33,223 nucleotides of DNA from an uncultured Thalassovita sp. (GTDB lineage Bacteria > Bacteroidota > Bacteroidia > Cytophagales > Flammeovirgaceae), in assembly GCA_937129345.1 (NCBI GenBank), contig CAKZMZ010000141.1:1-33223 (forward strand). Reading direction: 5' to 3'. Under the pieces are notes generated by a model that did not search any database, was not told the DNA's origin, and saw only the letters and a list, made by a program, of their open reading frames with translations. The position numbers and the translations under genes are program-made. Below, one piece after another: positions 9,506 to 18,222 of the stretch (position 1 is its first letter; every line of letters starts with the position of its first letter).

Positions 9506-9513
9506 TAATTTTG
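9506..9513 (+). promoter_or_regulatory. Candidate Bacteroidota -7 promoter element upstream of rpmH
   Basis: TAATTTTG matches the Bacteroidota -7 consensus TAnnTTTG and lies 23 nt upstream of the rpmH ATG; no well-spaced -33 element identified. Confidence 0.4.
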
Positions 9514-9535
9514 CAATCCTAAAAAAAATAGAGCG

Positions 9536-9691
9536 ATGAAAAGAACTTTTCAACCTTCGAACAGAAAAAGAAAAAATAAGCATGGTTTCAAAGCAAGAAT
9601 GGCTTCTGCAAATGGTAGGGCTGTTTTGGCTAGGAGAAGAGCTAAAGGTAGAAAAAAATTGACGGTTTCTTCTGAGAAGAAGGGTAAGTAA
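9536..9691 (+). CDS. rpmH: 50S ribosomal protein L34
   Basis: Direct translation [51 protein letters not shown] (51 aa); hallmark L34 sequence; below the ORF-track length cutoff; immediately upstream of rnpA as expected. Confidence 0.97.
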   Translation: MKRTFQPSNRKRKNKHGFKARMASANGRAVLARRRAKGRKKLTVSSEKKGK

Positions 9692-9744
9692 TCTTGCTGT
9701 CATTATTGCCCATATCAAGTTCTTTTCCATTTTTTCCTGTATAT

Positions 9745-9776
9745 CAAAAGACTCTGACAGACCTCAGGGTCTTTTG
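9745..9776 (+). terminator. Terminator/attenuator-like hairpin between rpmH and rnpA
   Basis: CAAAAGACTCTGA (9745-9757) / TCAGGGTCTTTTG (9764-9776), 13-bp stem with one T.G wobble, 6-nt loop, followed by U-rich TAGTTTCTTAGGTTTT. Confidence 0.5.
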
Positions 9777-9790
9777 TAGTTTCTTAGGTT

Positions 9791-10171
9791 TTGGCCGATC
9801 AATCTTTTCCCAAGTCAGAAAAAATAACCAGTAAAAAGGTTATAAAGTCCGTTTTCAGAAACGGGAAACAGCATTATCAATACCCCTTAAAGATTTTTTT
9901 TCTCGATGCGCAGGCATCTACACAAGAACCTCCTTTAAAAGTTCTGGTCTCCGTTCCAAAAAAAAAGTTTAAGAAAGCGGTAGATAGAAATAAAATTAAA
10001 AGGCAGCTAAGAGAGGTGTTCAGACTAAATAAACAGCAGCTTTTAGACAGGCTGCAAGTCTCCGAAAAAATAGCCAGGATCAGCATAGTGTACATAGCAA
10101 AAAAAGCTGAGCCATACGAGTTGATCAATAAGTCTTATCAGTCCATAATTAATCAATTACCGATTGAGTAG
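9791..10171 (+). CDS. rnpA: Ribonuclease P protein component
   Basis: 126 aa; 'FPKSEKITSKKVIKSVFRNGKQ' and signature 'VSVPKKKFKKAVDRNKIKRQLREVFR'; follows rpmH; TTG start. Confidence 0.93.
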   Translation: MADQSFPKSEKITSKKVIKSVFRNGKQHYQYPLKIFFLDAQASTQEPPLKVLVSVPKKKFKKAVDRNKIKRQLREVFRLNKQQLLDRLQVSEKIARISIVYIAKKAEPYELINKSYQSIINQLPIE

Positions 10172-10686
10172 TTCTAGGCCTTGTAATAAGGGTAATATTA
10201 CATTCCCTTTGGTGAGGACAACAAGGACAAAAAAAGTTGTTGAAAGCTAATTGGCCATCGTCAGTGTTCCACCGACAACTTTTCCGATGTTTAGTAGCAT
10301 GACATGGAATAAATAATTGCCACAACAAAAACAATGGTCAACTGATCTTTAAAAAAACTATTGCAAATATTTAATCTCAATAGTATAATCTTGCTCACCA
10401 AAGTAGGTGTGCGCACAAGTATGGTACTATTTTTATGATAAAAACTAACAGACCAATTGGTAAATAATTGAATTATCTTTTCGTTTAAAAGGGGATTTTA
10501 GCAAAACCAATACATTTGACCATCTACCTTTTAGTATTTTTTAAGCAATAATTATTTTTTTATATTAGTGTATATGGTCGCTTATCATTAAGAAATGCCT
10601 CTAAAAGGAAATTATCATTCTTAAAATTTAGTTGTTTAATCAGGCATCGCAATTTTTTCAGCAAGCTTAGCTTTACCATTCAAAAT

Positions 10687-12342
10687 ATGAAAAACCGATT
10701 TTTAAAAGTAACTACCATCGTTGTTTTGGCTATAATTGCATTGGCCGCAAGCAGCCCCAAAGACAAATACTTTGAAATTGCCAAAAACCTAGACATTTTC
10801 GCCACACTTTTTAAGGAGGTCAATAAATATTATGTAGATGAAATAGATCCAACAGATTTGGTTAATGTCGGGATCTATTCTATGCTAAGCAAATTAGACC
10901 CCTATACCAATTATATTCCCGAAGATCAGGTTGATGACTATCGGACACTTACTACCGGTGAGTATGGTGGCATAGGAGCGGTTATTGGCATCAAAAATGA
11001 AAAAGTAGTGGTAGTGATGCCCAATGAAGGCTTTGCTGCAGATAAGGCAGGTCTGAGTGTTGGAGATGAGATTTTAGAAATCGATGGCAAATCTGTGAAA
11101 GGTTTGGGCATTCCTGATATTAGCAAATTATTAAAAGGCAAGGAGGGCACAAAAGTATCGGTTAAAATAAAAAAACCAGCGCAGGCATCTGCGAGCACCA
11201 TAGAGTTGGTAAGAGAGCGCATACATATGAAAAACGTTCCTTATCACGGTATGGTCAATGAAAAAATAGGCTTGATCCAACTAACTGATTTTACTCAAAA
11301 TGCAAGTTTAGAGGTTAAGAGCGCGCTTAATCAACTCAAAAATGAAGGTGCTGAGAGTATTGTACTAGATTTACGCGGAAACCCCGGAGGGCTGTTGAGC
11401 GAGGCGATTAATATATCTAATTTATTTTTACCAAGAGGAGCAGAAATCGTAAGTACCAAGGGCAAAATAGAAGAGTGGAACAAGCAGCATAAGGCACTCA
11501 ATAACCCTGTTGATTTGGACATTCCTTTAGTGGTTTTGGTAAGCAATAGCAGTGCTTCTGCTGCAGAGATTGTTTCAGGTGTGATGCAAGATTACGACCG
11601 TGGCGTGCTCATAGGCAAGCGCTCTTTCGGTAAAGGACTTGTACAAGCCACAAGGCCATTGGCTTACAATGCCAAGCTAAAAGTTACCGTGGCAAAATAC
11701 TACATCCCAAGTGGGCGGTGTATTCAGGCAATAGATTACTCTAAACGCAATGATGAGGGTTATGTAGAAAAGTTACCAGATTCTTTAAGAGTAGCTTTTA
11801 AAACCAAAGGCGGAAGAATCGTTTACGATGGCGGCGGCGTAGATCCAGACATTAAAACAGATAACGAATCTTTCGCACCTATTACAAGAAGCCTTATTGG
11901 CAAAGGTTTGGTTTTTGAATATGCAAACCTTTACAGAGCTGAGCATGCTGAAATACCAAACGCTACGGAGTTTGACATCTCAGATGAAGAATACGACAAA
12001 TTTGTTGTATGGCTGTCTGATAAAGATTATGATTATGTTACCAGGGTAGAAAAAGTACTTACAGATTTAGAGTCTAATGCAAAGTCTGAAAAATATTACG
12101 AAGATATAAAAGACCAACTGACCGCTTTAGAAAAGAAAATAAGGCATAATAAGGAAAAAGATTTAAGAAAGTTTAGTGCAGAAATAAAAGAGGTACTTGA
12201 AGAAGAAATTGCTGCGAGATATTATTTGCACGAGGGCATGATGGAAACCTCCTTTGATGACGATGCAGACATTAAAGCAGCAATTGAAATTTTGAGCGAC
12301 AAAACTAAGTACGACAAAATCTTATCAGGGGAGAAGATTTAA
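10687..12342 (+). CDS. C-terminal processing peptidase (S41 family)
   Basis: 551 aa; PDZ 'GFAADKAGLSVGDEILEIDGKSVKG', catalytic 'VLVSNSSASAAEIVSG..QDYDRGVLIGKRSFGKGLVQ'. Confidence 0.92.
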   Translation: MKNRFLKVTTIVVLAIIALAASSPKDKYFEIAKNLDIFATLFKEVNKYYVDEIDPTDLVNVGIYSMLSKLDPYTNYIPEDQVDDYRTLTTGEYGGIGAVIGIKNEKVVVVMPNEGFAADKAGLSVGDEILEIDGKSVKGLGIPDISKLLKGKEGTKVSVKIKKPAQASASTIELVRERIHMKNVPYHGMVNEKIGLIQLTDFTQNASLEVKSALNQLKNEGAESIVLDLRGNPGGLLSEAINISNLFLPRGAEIVSTKGKIEEWNKQHKALNNPVDLDIPLVVLVSNSSASAAEIVSGVMQDYDRGVLIGKRSFGKGLVQATRPLAYNAKLKVTVAKYYIPSGRCIQAIDYSKRNDEGYVEKLPDSLRVAFKTKGGRIVYDGGGVDPDIKTDNESFAPITRSLIGKGLVFEYANLYRAEHAEIPNATEFDISDEEYDKFVVWLSDKDYDYVTRVEKVLTDLESNAKSEKYYEDIKDQLTALEKKIRHNKEKDLRKFSAEIKEVLEEEIAARYYLHEGMMETSFDDDADIKAAIEILSDKTKYDKILSGEKI

Positions 12343-12370
12343 AGCGACAAGGATTTTTGAATTTTTATCA

Positions 12371-12405
12371 AAGCCTTCTGTTAGAAATAACAGAGGGCTT
12401 TTTTG
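12371..12405 (+). terminator. Rho-independent terminator
   Basis: AGCCTTCTGTTA-GAAA-TAACAGAGGGCT followed by TTTTTTG (one mismatch in the stem). Confidence 0.75.
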
Positions 12406-12420
12406 TGATAATTTGAAACT

Positions 12421-13320
12421 ATGGAATATAAAATACTCGGAAAATCAGGAATAAAAGTAAGTGAAATCAGTTTTGGCTGCATGTCATTAAGTGAAGACCA
12501 CACCCAAAATGCAAGTCTGCTCCACAGCGCTTTTGATCAAGGCATTAATTTTTTTGATACTGCAGATTTATACCAATTCGGCGAAAACGAGGCGTCGGTA
12601 GGGCAGGCCTTTAAAGGAATGAGAGAAAAAGTCGTAATAGCCACTAAGGTTGGCAATCAATGGAAAGAAGACCAATCAGGTTGGGACTGGAATCCATCCA
12701 AGGCCTATATTCTAAAAGCAGTTGATGACAGCCTTGCACGATTACAAACCGATTACATAGACCTTTACCAATTACATGGAGGCACCATAGACGACCCAAT
12801 AGATGAAACCATAGAGGCATTTGAACGCCTAAAAGAAAGTGGTAAAATAAGGGCTTATGGAATTTCTTCCATTAGACCTAACGTCATTAGAAGCTATGTG
12901 GAGAAATCTAATATTGATAGCGTAATGATGCAGTATAGCCTATTAGATCGAAGGCCAGAAGAGTCTTGTTTACAACTCCTTAATGAAAACAGTATTTCAG
13001 TAATCACAAGAGGTAGTTTGGCAAAAGGGCTTTTGGCAGGTAAAAATGCACAAGAATACCTAAGTCGCAGCGAAACGGAAGTGCTTCAAGCGGGCAAAGC
13101 AATAGCCAAATTGGCAGAAAACCGAAATGCTTCAGCAGCACAAATTGCGCTGAGGTTTGTATTGGCCAATGCTGCGGTAACTTCGTCTGTTTGTGGTATT
13201 CGCACAATGGAGCAACTTAAAGATGTAGCAGCAACGCAAAATGTACAGGCATTAATTAAAGGAGAAATCGAATCTTTAAAAGATGCCATACAGCCCAATG
13301 TTTACGAAGCACACAGATAA
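12421..13320 (+). CDS. Aldo/keto reductase
   Basis: 299 aa; 'FFDTADLYQFGENEASVGQAFKG', 'VVIATKVG', 'IDLYQLHG', 'KIRAYGISSI'. Confidence 0.92.
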   Translation: MEYKILGKSGIKVSEISFGCMSLSEDHTQNASLLHSAFDQGINFFDTADLYQFGENEASVGQAFKGMREKVVIATKVGNQWKEDQSGWDWNPSKAYILKAVDDSLARLQTDYIDLYQLHGGTIDDPIDETIEAFERLKESGKIRAYGISSIRPNVIRSYVEKSNIDSVMMQYSLLDRRPEESCLQLLNENSISVITRGSLAKGLLAGKNAQEYLSRSETEVLQAGKAIAKLAENRNASAAQIALRFVLANAAVTSSVCGIRTMEQLKDVAATQNVQALIKGEIESLKDAIQPNVYEAHR

Positions 13321-13452
13321 CAAGCTTTTTTTAAAGCTAGCTTTAGCTCTGCGTAAAGATGCTTAGCACAAGATTAGTAGGCAACAAAAGTTTGTGGATG
13401 CTACTTATTAACTTTACATCAAAAGCATGAATAAACAACACTAAAAATATCT

Positions 13453-14631
13453 ATGAAAGAAGTTTATATTGTTTCGGCAAAGCGAACTCCCATAGGGAGT
13501 TTTGGAGGAGTTTTGTCTTCCCTTTCAGCAACGGAATTGGGGGCAACAGCTATTAAGGGTGTTTTAGAAGCTGCCAAAGTACCTACCTCAGCAGTAGAAG
13601 AAGTTTTTATGGGAAATGTGTGCTCGGCCAATTTAGGACAGGCACCTGCTCGACAAGCAGCGCTTAAGGCGGGCATAGGCCATCATGTTCCTTGTACCAC
13701 AGTAAATAAAGTGTGTGCATCAGGTACCAAGGCCATTATGTTAGCCGCACAGAGCATTATGACGGGCCAAAGTGATTTAATTGTAGCCGGAGGTATGGAG
13801 AGTATGTCTAACATCCCTTATTACATGCCAAAAGCAAGGTATGGTTATAAATATGGACATGGCCAACTCGTAGACGGACTCATGAAAGATGGCCTTACTG
13901 ATGTTTATAATGAATGTGCTATGGGCGTTTGTGCTGATAGTACAGCGGCCAAGTACAACATATCAAGAGAAGAGCAAGATGAGTTTGCAATCGGCTCCTA
14001 TAAAAAATCTGCCGAAAGTACCGAAAAAGGTTTCTTTAAAGAAGAGATTGTTCCAGTTGAAATTCCCCAACGTAAAGGAGAGCCACTCTTAGTTAATGAG
14101 GATGAGGAATTTAAAAAGGTGAAATTTGAAAAAATTCCTTCATTAAGACCTGTTTTTTCAAAAGAAGGAACGGTTACGGCTGCCAATGCCTCTACTATAA
14201 ATGATGGGGCAGCTGCACTGATTATTGCCAGCAAAGAGAAGGTAGAAGAATTGGGCTTAAAGCCCATGGCAAAGATAATTTCTTTTGCAGATGCGGCGCA
14301 AGAACCCGAGTGGTTTACCACGGCACCTACATTGGCTGCGCCAAAAGCACTAGAAAAAGCCGGGCTTTCTTTTAAAGATGTAGATTTTTTTGAGGTGAAT
14401 GAGGCATTTTCTGTAGTGTCAATTGCCTTTTACAAGCAGTTGGGCATACCTGCTGAAAAAATAAATGTTTTTGGTGGCGCAGTTTCTCTAGGGCATCCAT
14501 TGGGAGCTTCCGGTGCGAGGATTGTGACTACTCTTAATAATGTGCTACAGCAAAAAAACGGAAGGTATGGCCTAGCAGCCATATGCAACGGCGGTGGCGG
14601 CGCCTCGGCCCTCCTGATCGAAAAAGTTTAG
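13453..14631 (+). CDS. Acetyl-CoA C-acyltransferase (thiolase)
   Basis: 392 aa; 'VNKVCASGTKAIMLAAQSI', 'GGMESMSNIPYY', 'NVFGGAVSLGHPLGASGARI', 'AICNGGGGASA'. Confidence 0.95.
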   Translation: MKEVYIVSAKRTPIGSFGGVLSSLSATELGATAIKGVLEAAKVPTSAVEEVFMGNVCSANLGQAPARQAALKAGIGHHVPCTTVNKVCASGTKAIMLAAQSIMTGQSDLIVAGGMESMSNIPYYMPKARYGYKYGHGQLVDGLMKDGLTDVYNECAMGVCADSTAAKYNISREEQDEFAIGSYKKSAESTEKGFFKEEIVPVEIPQRKGEPLLVNEDEEFKKVKFEKIPSLRPVFSKEGTVTAANASTINDGAAALIIASKEKVEELGLKPMAKIISFADAAQEPEWFTTAPTLAAPKALEKAGLSFKDVDFFEVNEAFSVVSIAFYKQLGIPAEKINVFGGAVSLGHPLGASGARIVTTLNNVLQQKNGRYGLAAICNGGGGASALLIEKV

Positions 14632-14640
14632 TAGCTTATA

Positions 14641-14680
14641 CAAAAGCCAAGATGCTAAAAAAATAGTCTTGGCTTTTTTT
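14641..14680. terminator. Bidirectional terminator
   Basis: AAAAGCCAAGA...TCTTGGCTTTTTTTA between a + strand thiolase gene and a - strand kinase gene. Confidence 0.75.
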
Positions 14681-15677
14681 ATTTAAATTCATCAAACTCA
14701 TTGGCAAATTCTAAGGTGCCATTTAGTGGCATCACACCTTTGGTGCAACTTGCATCTCTAAGGCAAGCGGCTGCAGTAGCTACGCTTAGTTCAAGGCTTT
14801 TTGCTATGTCGTAGTTTTCGTGTAGCCCTAAAAGCATTCCGGAGATAATGGCCTCCTTTTCTCCAGCCCTGCCTTTGATTAGATTTTGGGGTAAATCAAT
14901 TTTTCCTTGCTTTAAAAATCTTCCTTCTTTATTAATGGCATAGACGTATTTTTCACTTAGAACAAATACCCATGACCTTACGCCTTTTTCAAATAATTTT
15001 TTTGCTGCACTTTTGGCTTCTACTTCTTGCTCGTTGATCAAAGCGCCCAACTCTTTTTTGCTAACAAAGAGGTAGTCTATGTAAGGCAAAGAAGGGTCAA
15101 CGATTTTACCAAGTAAATCGGGCGTTTTGTACACTAAGTTGGCTGATGTTTTAAAGCCCTGTTCAACCGCCGTTTCAAATAAAACGGAAGCGCCGGTTCT
15201 ACTGTTTTCGTTCAAATCATCTAGTTTTCCTAACAAAGAGAGATAACCCAAATGAAAGATTTTATAGTTGTATTTATCTAACCTAAAATCAGTGGTATCT
15301 AAATAATTATTGGCACCGGGAAAATGCAATAAGGTACGGCTTCTGTTTTTAAGGTCGGTAATAACGTCTGTAAAAGAAGTGGCGGCTTTCTCTGTGGTTT
15401 TGATTCCTTTTTTATCAATGCTGTTTTTAATGCAATCGTCTAGTACCAGTGCGCCATTGGCATCATTGCCCACCAAGCCTATGCCTGCCAATTTAAAAGG
15501 CGCTTTTAGTAGCGAAAGGTTTTTTAAAATATTATAGGGTGAACCACCTGTACTCGTATATTTTTTTGTGATATGCAGCAATTGGCTTTCTTTAATAGGC
15601 TGATCAATGATCTTAATTTGATCAATATTGAAATTGCCACCTGCTACAATGCCGCTTCTAGGTTGTCTAGACTTCAT
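14679..15677 (-). CDS. PfkB family carbohydrate kinase-like protein
   Basis: 332 aa; 'VAGGNFNIDQIKI', 'TGGSPYNILKNLSLL..FKLAGIGLVGNDANG', late 'LIKGRAGEKEAIISGMLLGL'. Confidence 0.78.
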   Translation of the reverse strand: MKSRQPRSGIVAGGNFNIDQIKIIDQPIKESQLLHITKKYTSTGGSPYNILKNLSLLKAPFKLAGIGLVGNDANGALVLDDCIKNSIDKKGIKTTEKAATSFTDVITDLKNRSRTLLHFPGANNYLDTTDFRLDKYNYKIFHLGYLSLLGKLDDLNENSRTGASVLFETAVEQGFKTSANLVYKTPDLLGKIVDPSLPYIDYLFVSKKELGALINEQEVEAKSAAKKLFEKGVRSWVFVLSEKYVYAINKEGRFLKQGKIDLPQNLIKGRAGEKEAIISGMLLGLHENYDIAKSLELSVATAAACLRDASCTKGVMPLNGTLEFANEFDEFK

Positions 15678-15792
15678 GATGCTTTCTGCTAAATCTTATT
15701 AGCTAGAGGAATTAAAACTAGCGAATGAACAAAGGGTTATGTGTAAAATCCTAAACTGCCTTTATTCTAAAATTATATAGTCGATTATCAAA

Positions 15793-15951
15793 ATGAAAAT
15801 GGTAAAAAAATCTAACTTACCAGAAAAAATTTGTGAAGTTTGCGGGCTGCCTTTTAAGTGGAGAAAAAAATGGGAAAAAAATTGGGAGGAGGTAAAGTAT
15901 TGTAGCGAAAGGTGTAGGAGAAATGCAAAAAAACAAAGAAAATCAGAATAA
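15793..15951 (+). CDS. DUF2256 domain-containing small zinc-ribbon-like protein
   Basis: Direct translation [52 protein letters not shown] (52 aa); CxxC...FxWRKKW...YCSxRC pattern of DUF2256; absent from the ORF track because of length. Confidence 0.88.
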   Translation: MKMVKKSNLPEKICEVCGLPFKWRKKWEKNWEEVKYCSERCRRNAKKQRKSE

Positions 15952-16875
15952 ATGGAGACAAAGTCTAAGAAAAAGACAGCGATAAGCAATGAAGCTTTAG
16001 AAGATGCGCCCAAGCCTATACATTGGTTAATGCTGGTAGGCCTGTCTTTAGTTTGGGGGAGTTCTTTTATTTTGATCAAGCAAGGCCTAGAAGTCTTTTC
16101 TTTTATGGAAGTGGGCGCCATAAGGGTAGTAAGCGCCTTTTTGGTATTGTTGCCGGTTGCCCTTGCCAACTTTAAGAAAGTACCCAAAGAAAAATGGAAG
16201 TTCATTGTTGCTATGGGAATTTTAGGCAATTTTATACCGGCCTTTTTATTTGCCAAAGCGCAAACTCAATTGCCGAGCTCTATTACAGGGGTTCTAAATG
16301 CTCTGACGCCACTTTTTACTTTTATTGTGGGTATTATCGCTTTTAAGCAGGTAATGAAAACTCGGCAGTTAACAGGGCTCATCATTGCTTTTTTAGGATC
16401 TGCTACTCTAATTTTTGTTAATAGCGAAGGAAAAATAGGGGGCATAAATTACTTTGCTTTTTTTGTAATTGGTGCGGCCATGTGCTATGCCACTAGTACC
16501 AACCTCATTAAAAGGCATCTTACTAGTATAAGGTCTTTGCATCTTACTTCCTTTGCCATTTCTATAGTAGGGCCTTTTGGCGTTTTTATTTTGTACAATT
16601 CTGAATTTACCGATAAGGTATTGTATACAGAGGGGGCATTAAGGGCGCTGTTTTATTTATCGCTTTTAGGTATCTTAGGTACTTCTGTAGCCTTGGTAAT
16701 GTTCAATAAAATGATCCAAAGTACCAGTGCTGTATTTGCCGCTTCGGTAACTTACCTAATCCCAATAGTGGCCATTTCATGGGGCGTTTTCGATGGGGAG
16801 ATATTGATGCCCTTGCATTACATTTGTATCATTACTATTTTAATTGGGGTTTTTATCACAAATCGTAAAAATTAA
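15952..16875 (+). CDS. EamA/DMT family transporter
   Basis: 307 aa; 'LSLVWGSSFILIKQGLEVFSFMEVGAIRV', repeated EamA halves with about 10 hydrophobic segments; ATG directly abuts the preceding TAA. Confidence 0.9.
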   Translation: METKSKKKTAISNEALEDAPKPIHWLMLVGLSLVWGSSFILIKQGLEVFSFMEVGAIRVVSAFLVLLPVALANFKKVPKEKWKFIVAMGILGNFIPAFLFAKAQTQLPSSITGVLNALTPLFTFIVGIIAFKQVMKTRQLTGLIIAFLGSATLIFVNSEGKIGGINYFAFFVIGAAMCYATSTNLIKRHLTSIRSLHLTSFAISIVGPFGVFILYNSEFTDKVLYTEGALRALFYLSLLGILGTSVALVMFNKMIQSTSAVFAASVTYLIPIVAISWGVFDGEILMPLHYICIITILIGVFITNRKN

Positions 16876-17339
16876 TGCTATCTGATTTTGGTTATATTTT
16901 ACTTTTCATTTTAGGTGGACTGATGTTTTTCAGCATTAGTATGTTCGTGGCTTTTCTGATACGGCCGCAACGCCCAAATGAAGAAAAGCAAACTACTTAT
17001 GAGTGTGGCGAGGATCCTGTAGGAAATGCTTGGGGCAGGTTTAATGTGCGTTTTTATGTAATAGCTTTGATTTTTATTTTGTTTGATGTAGAAATCGCTT
17101 TTATGTTTCCTTGGGCTGTAATATTTGCCGATAATCAGTTAGTACAAGAGACTCAGGGTACTTGGTTGTGGTTTGTTTTCGGTGAGATGCTTCTCTTTAT
17201 ATCGATTTTATTGATCGGACTCATTTATGCATGGCAAAAAGGCTTTCTAAATTGGGATAAGCCCATAGCAAAAGTGCCCGATTTTAAATCAAAAGTGCCT
17301 AATGATTTGTACGAAAAGTTAAACAAAGAATACAGCTAA
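16875..17339 (+). CDS. nuoA: NADH-quinone oxidoreductase subunit A
   Basis: 154 aa; 'TTYECGEDPVGNAWGRFNVRFYVIALIFILFDVEIAFMFPWAVIF' is diagnostic for NuoA; TAATG overlap with the upstream gene. Confidence 0.95.
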   Translation: MLSDFGYILLFILGGLMFFSISMFVAFLIRPQRPNEEKQTTYECGEDPVGNAWGRFNVRFYVIALIFILFDVEIAFMFPWAVIFADNQLVQETQGTWLWFVFGEMLLFISILLIGLIYAWQKGFLNWDKPIAKVPDFKSKVPNDLYEKLNKEYS

Positions 17340-18079
17340 TTTAGATAAGAGTCCAATTCAGAAAAGGGGTCGCTCTCAGGAAAAAGTGCTCGAACGGTTT
17401 TGCCCGCTCTAATATTTTTGAGTTCAAGCCCTATAATGCCTTTATGACTCTGTGCTATTTTTGCTCCGGTGCTCAATGTTTGCCAATCTTCCCAAGAAAA
17501 TTTTACTCCACCAACTGGTATGATCGACACCCACATTTTGCAGTAAACTGGCAAGTGATTTTCATCTAACCCCCAAAGGTATTTGTCGCCTGGTGTTACG
17601 CCACCACCATGGTATAAAACTAGCAAAGCTTGCTCTCCGTTTTCAAGCTCAACCAATTGCCTTTCGGTCCCGCCGTCTCTTATTTTAGCGGGCGCATTTA
17701 GCCAAAATGAGTCGTTTGCCCAGTATTCCCAAGCGGTTTGTATCAAATCGCTCGCTTCACTACTTGAAACTTGTTCTCCATTTTTGTAGGCCAAACCCTT
17801 TAAGCTGTCTATCTGGAACACTACTGTATAATCATCCCATTGCACTCTAGCAAAGTGTCTTTTTTTATCCCAAGTATGCAGGTGCCCACCGGGAAATTCC
17901 CAAGCAATTATTTCGGTATTTTGCCAATCATCATAATTTATGGCATTGAGCATTTTATCGGCGAGCAATTCTGCTTCTTTTCCTTTTTTGCCTTGAGGTA
18001 CGGGCTCATCTACTATAAAGAAAAAGACAAGACCTACAGTTATGAGTATGATAATAGTTAAAAGTATTTTCTTTATCAT
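17336..18079 (-). CDS. Hypothetical membrane-anchored protein
   Basis: 247 aa; single N-terminal TM 'ILLTIIILITVGLVFFFIV'; no domain confidently recognised. Confidence 0.6.
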   Translation of the reverse strand: MIKKILLTIIILITVGLVFFFIVDEPVPQGKKGKEAELLADKMLNAINYDDWQNTEIIAWEFPGGHLHTWDKKRHFARVQWDDYTVVFQIDSLKGLAYKNGEQVSSSEASDLIQTAWEYWANDSFWLNAPAKIRDGGTERQLVELENGEQALLVLYHGGGVTPGDKYLWGLDENHLPVYCKMWVSIIPVGGVKFSWEDWQTLSTGAKIAQSHKGIIGLELKNIRAGKTVRALFPESDPFSELDSYLN

Positions 18080-18125
18080 TGTGCTTTTATGTTTTTGCGT
18101 TTAGGGCATTTTAAACAATTCAAGT

Positions 18126-18166
18126 TTGTATATGTTGTTATTGTAAGACATAACTCTTATATACAA
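18126..18166. promoter_or_regulatory. Candidate operator: nested dyad in the promoter region of the MerR/B12 regulator
   Basis: TTGTATAT (18126-18133) / ATATACAA (18159-18166) enclosing GTTAT (18137-18141) / ATAAC (18150-18154), centred at about 18146. Confidence 0.4.
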
Positions 18167-18222
18167 GTGTCGTAGTGCACTTTTATATTTACCTTATATT
18201 TATTTCACTAAAGTATTAAGAT

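Noticed and set aside
9464-9730. 88-aa reverse ORF
   Set aside because: Antisense to rpmH; composition and position indicate a spurious ORF.
10149-10334. Cys-rich 61-aa reverse ORF and a faint resemblance of ACATTCCCTTTGGTGAGGA to the yidD CHPFGG motif
   Set aside because: No in-frame YidD body; the motif would sit immediately after rnpA with frame disruptions. Better explained as structured non-coding DNA.
13333-13344. 12-bp palindrome AAAGCTAGCTTT after the aldo/keto reductase gene
   Set aside because: Probably part of a weak terminator; too short alone to claim a regulatory site.
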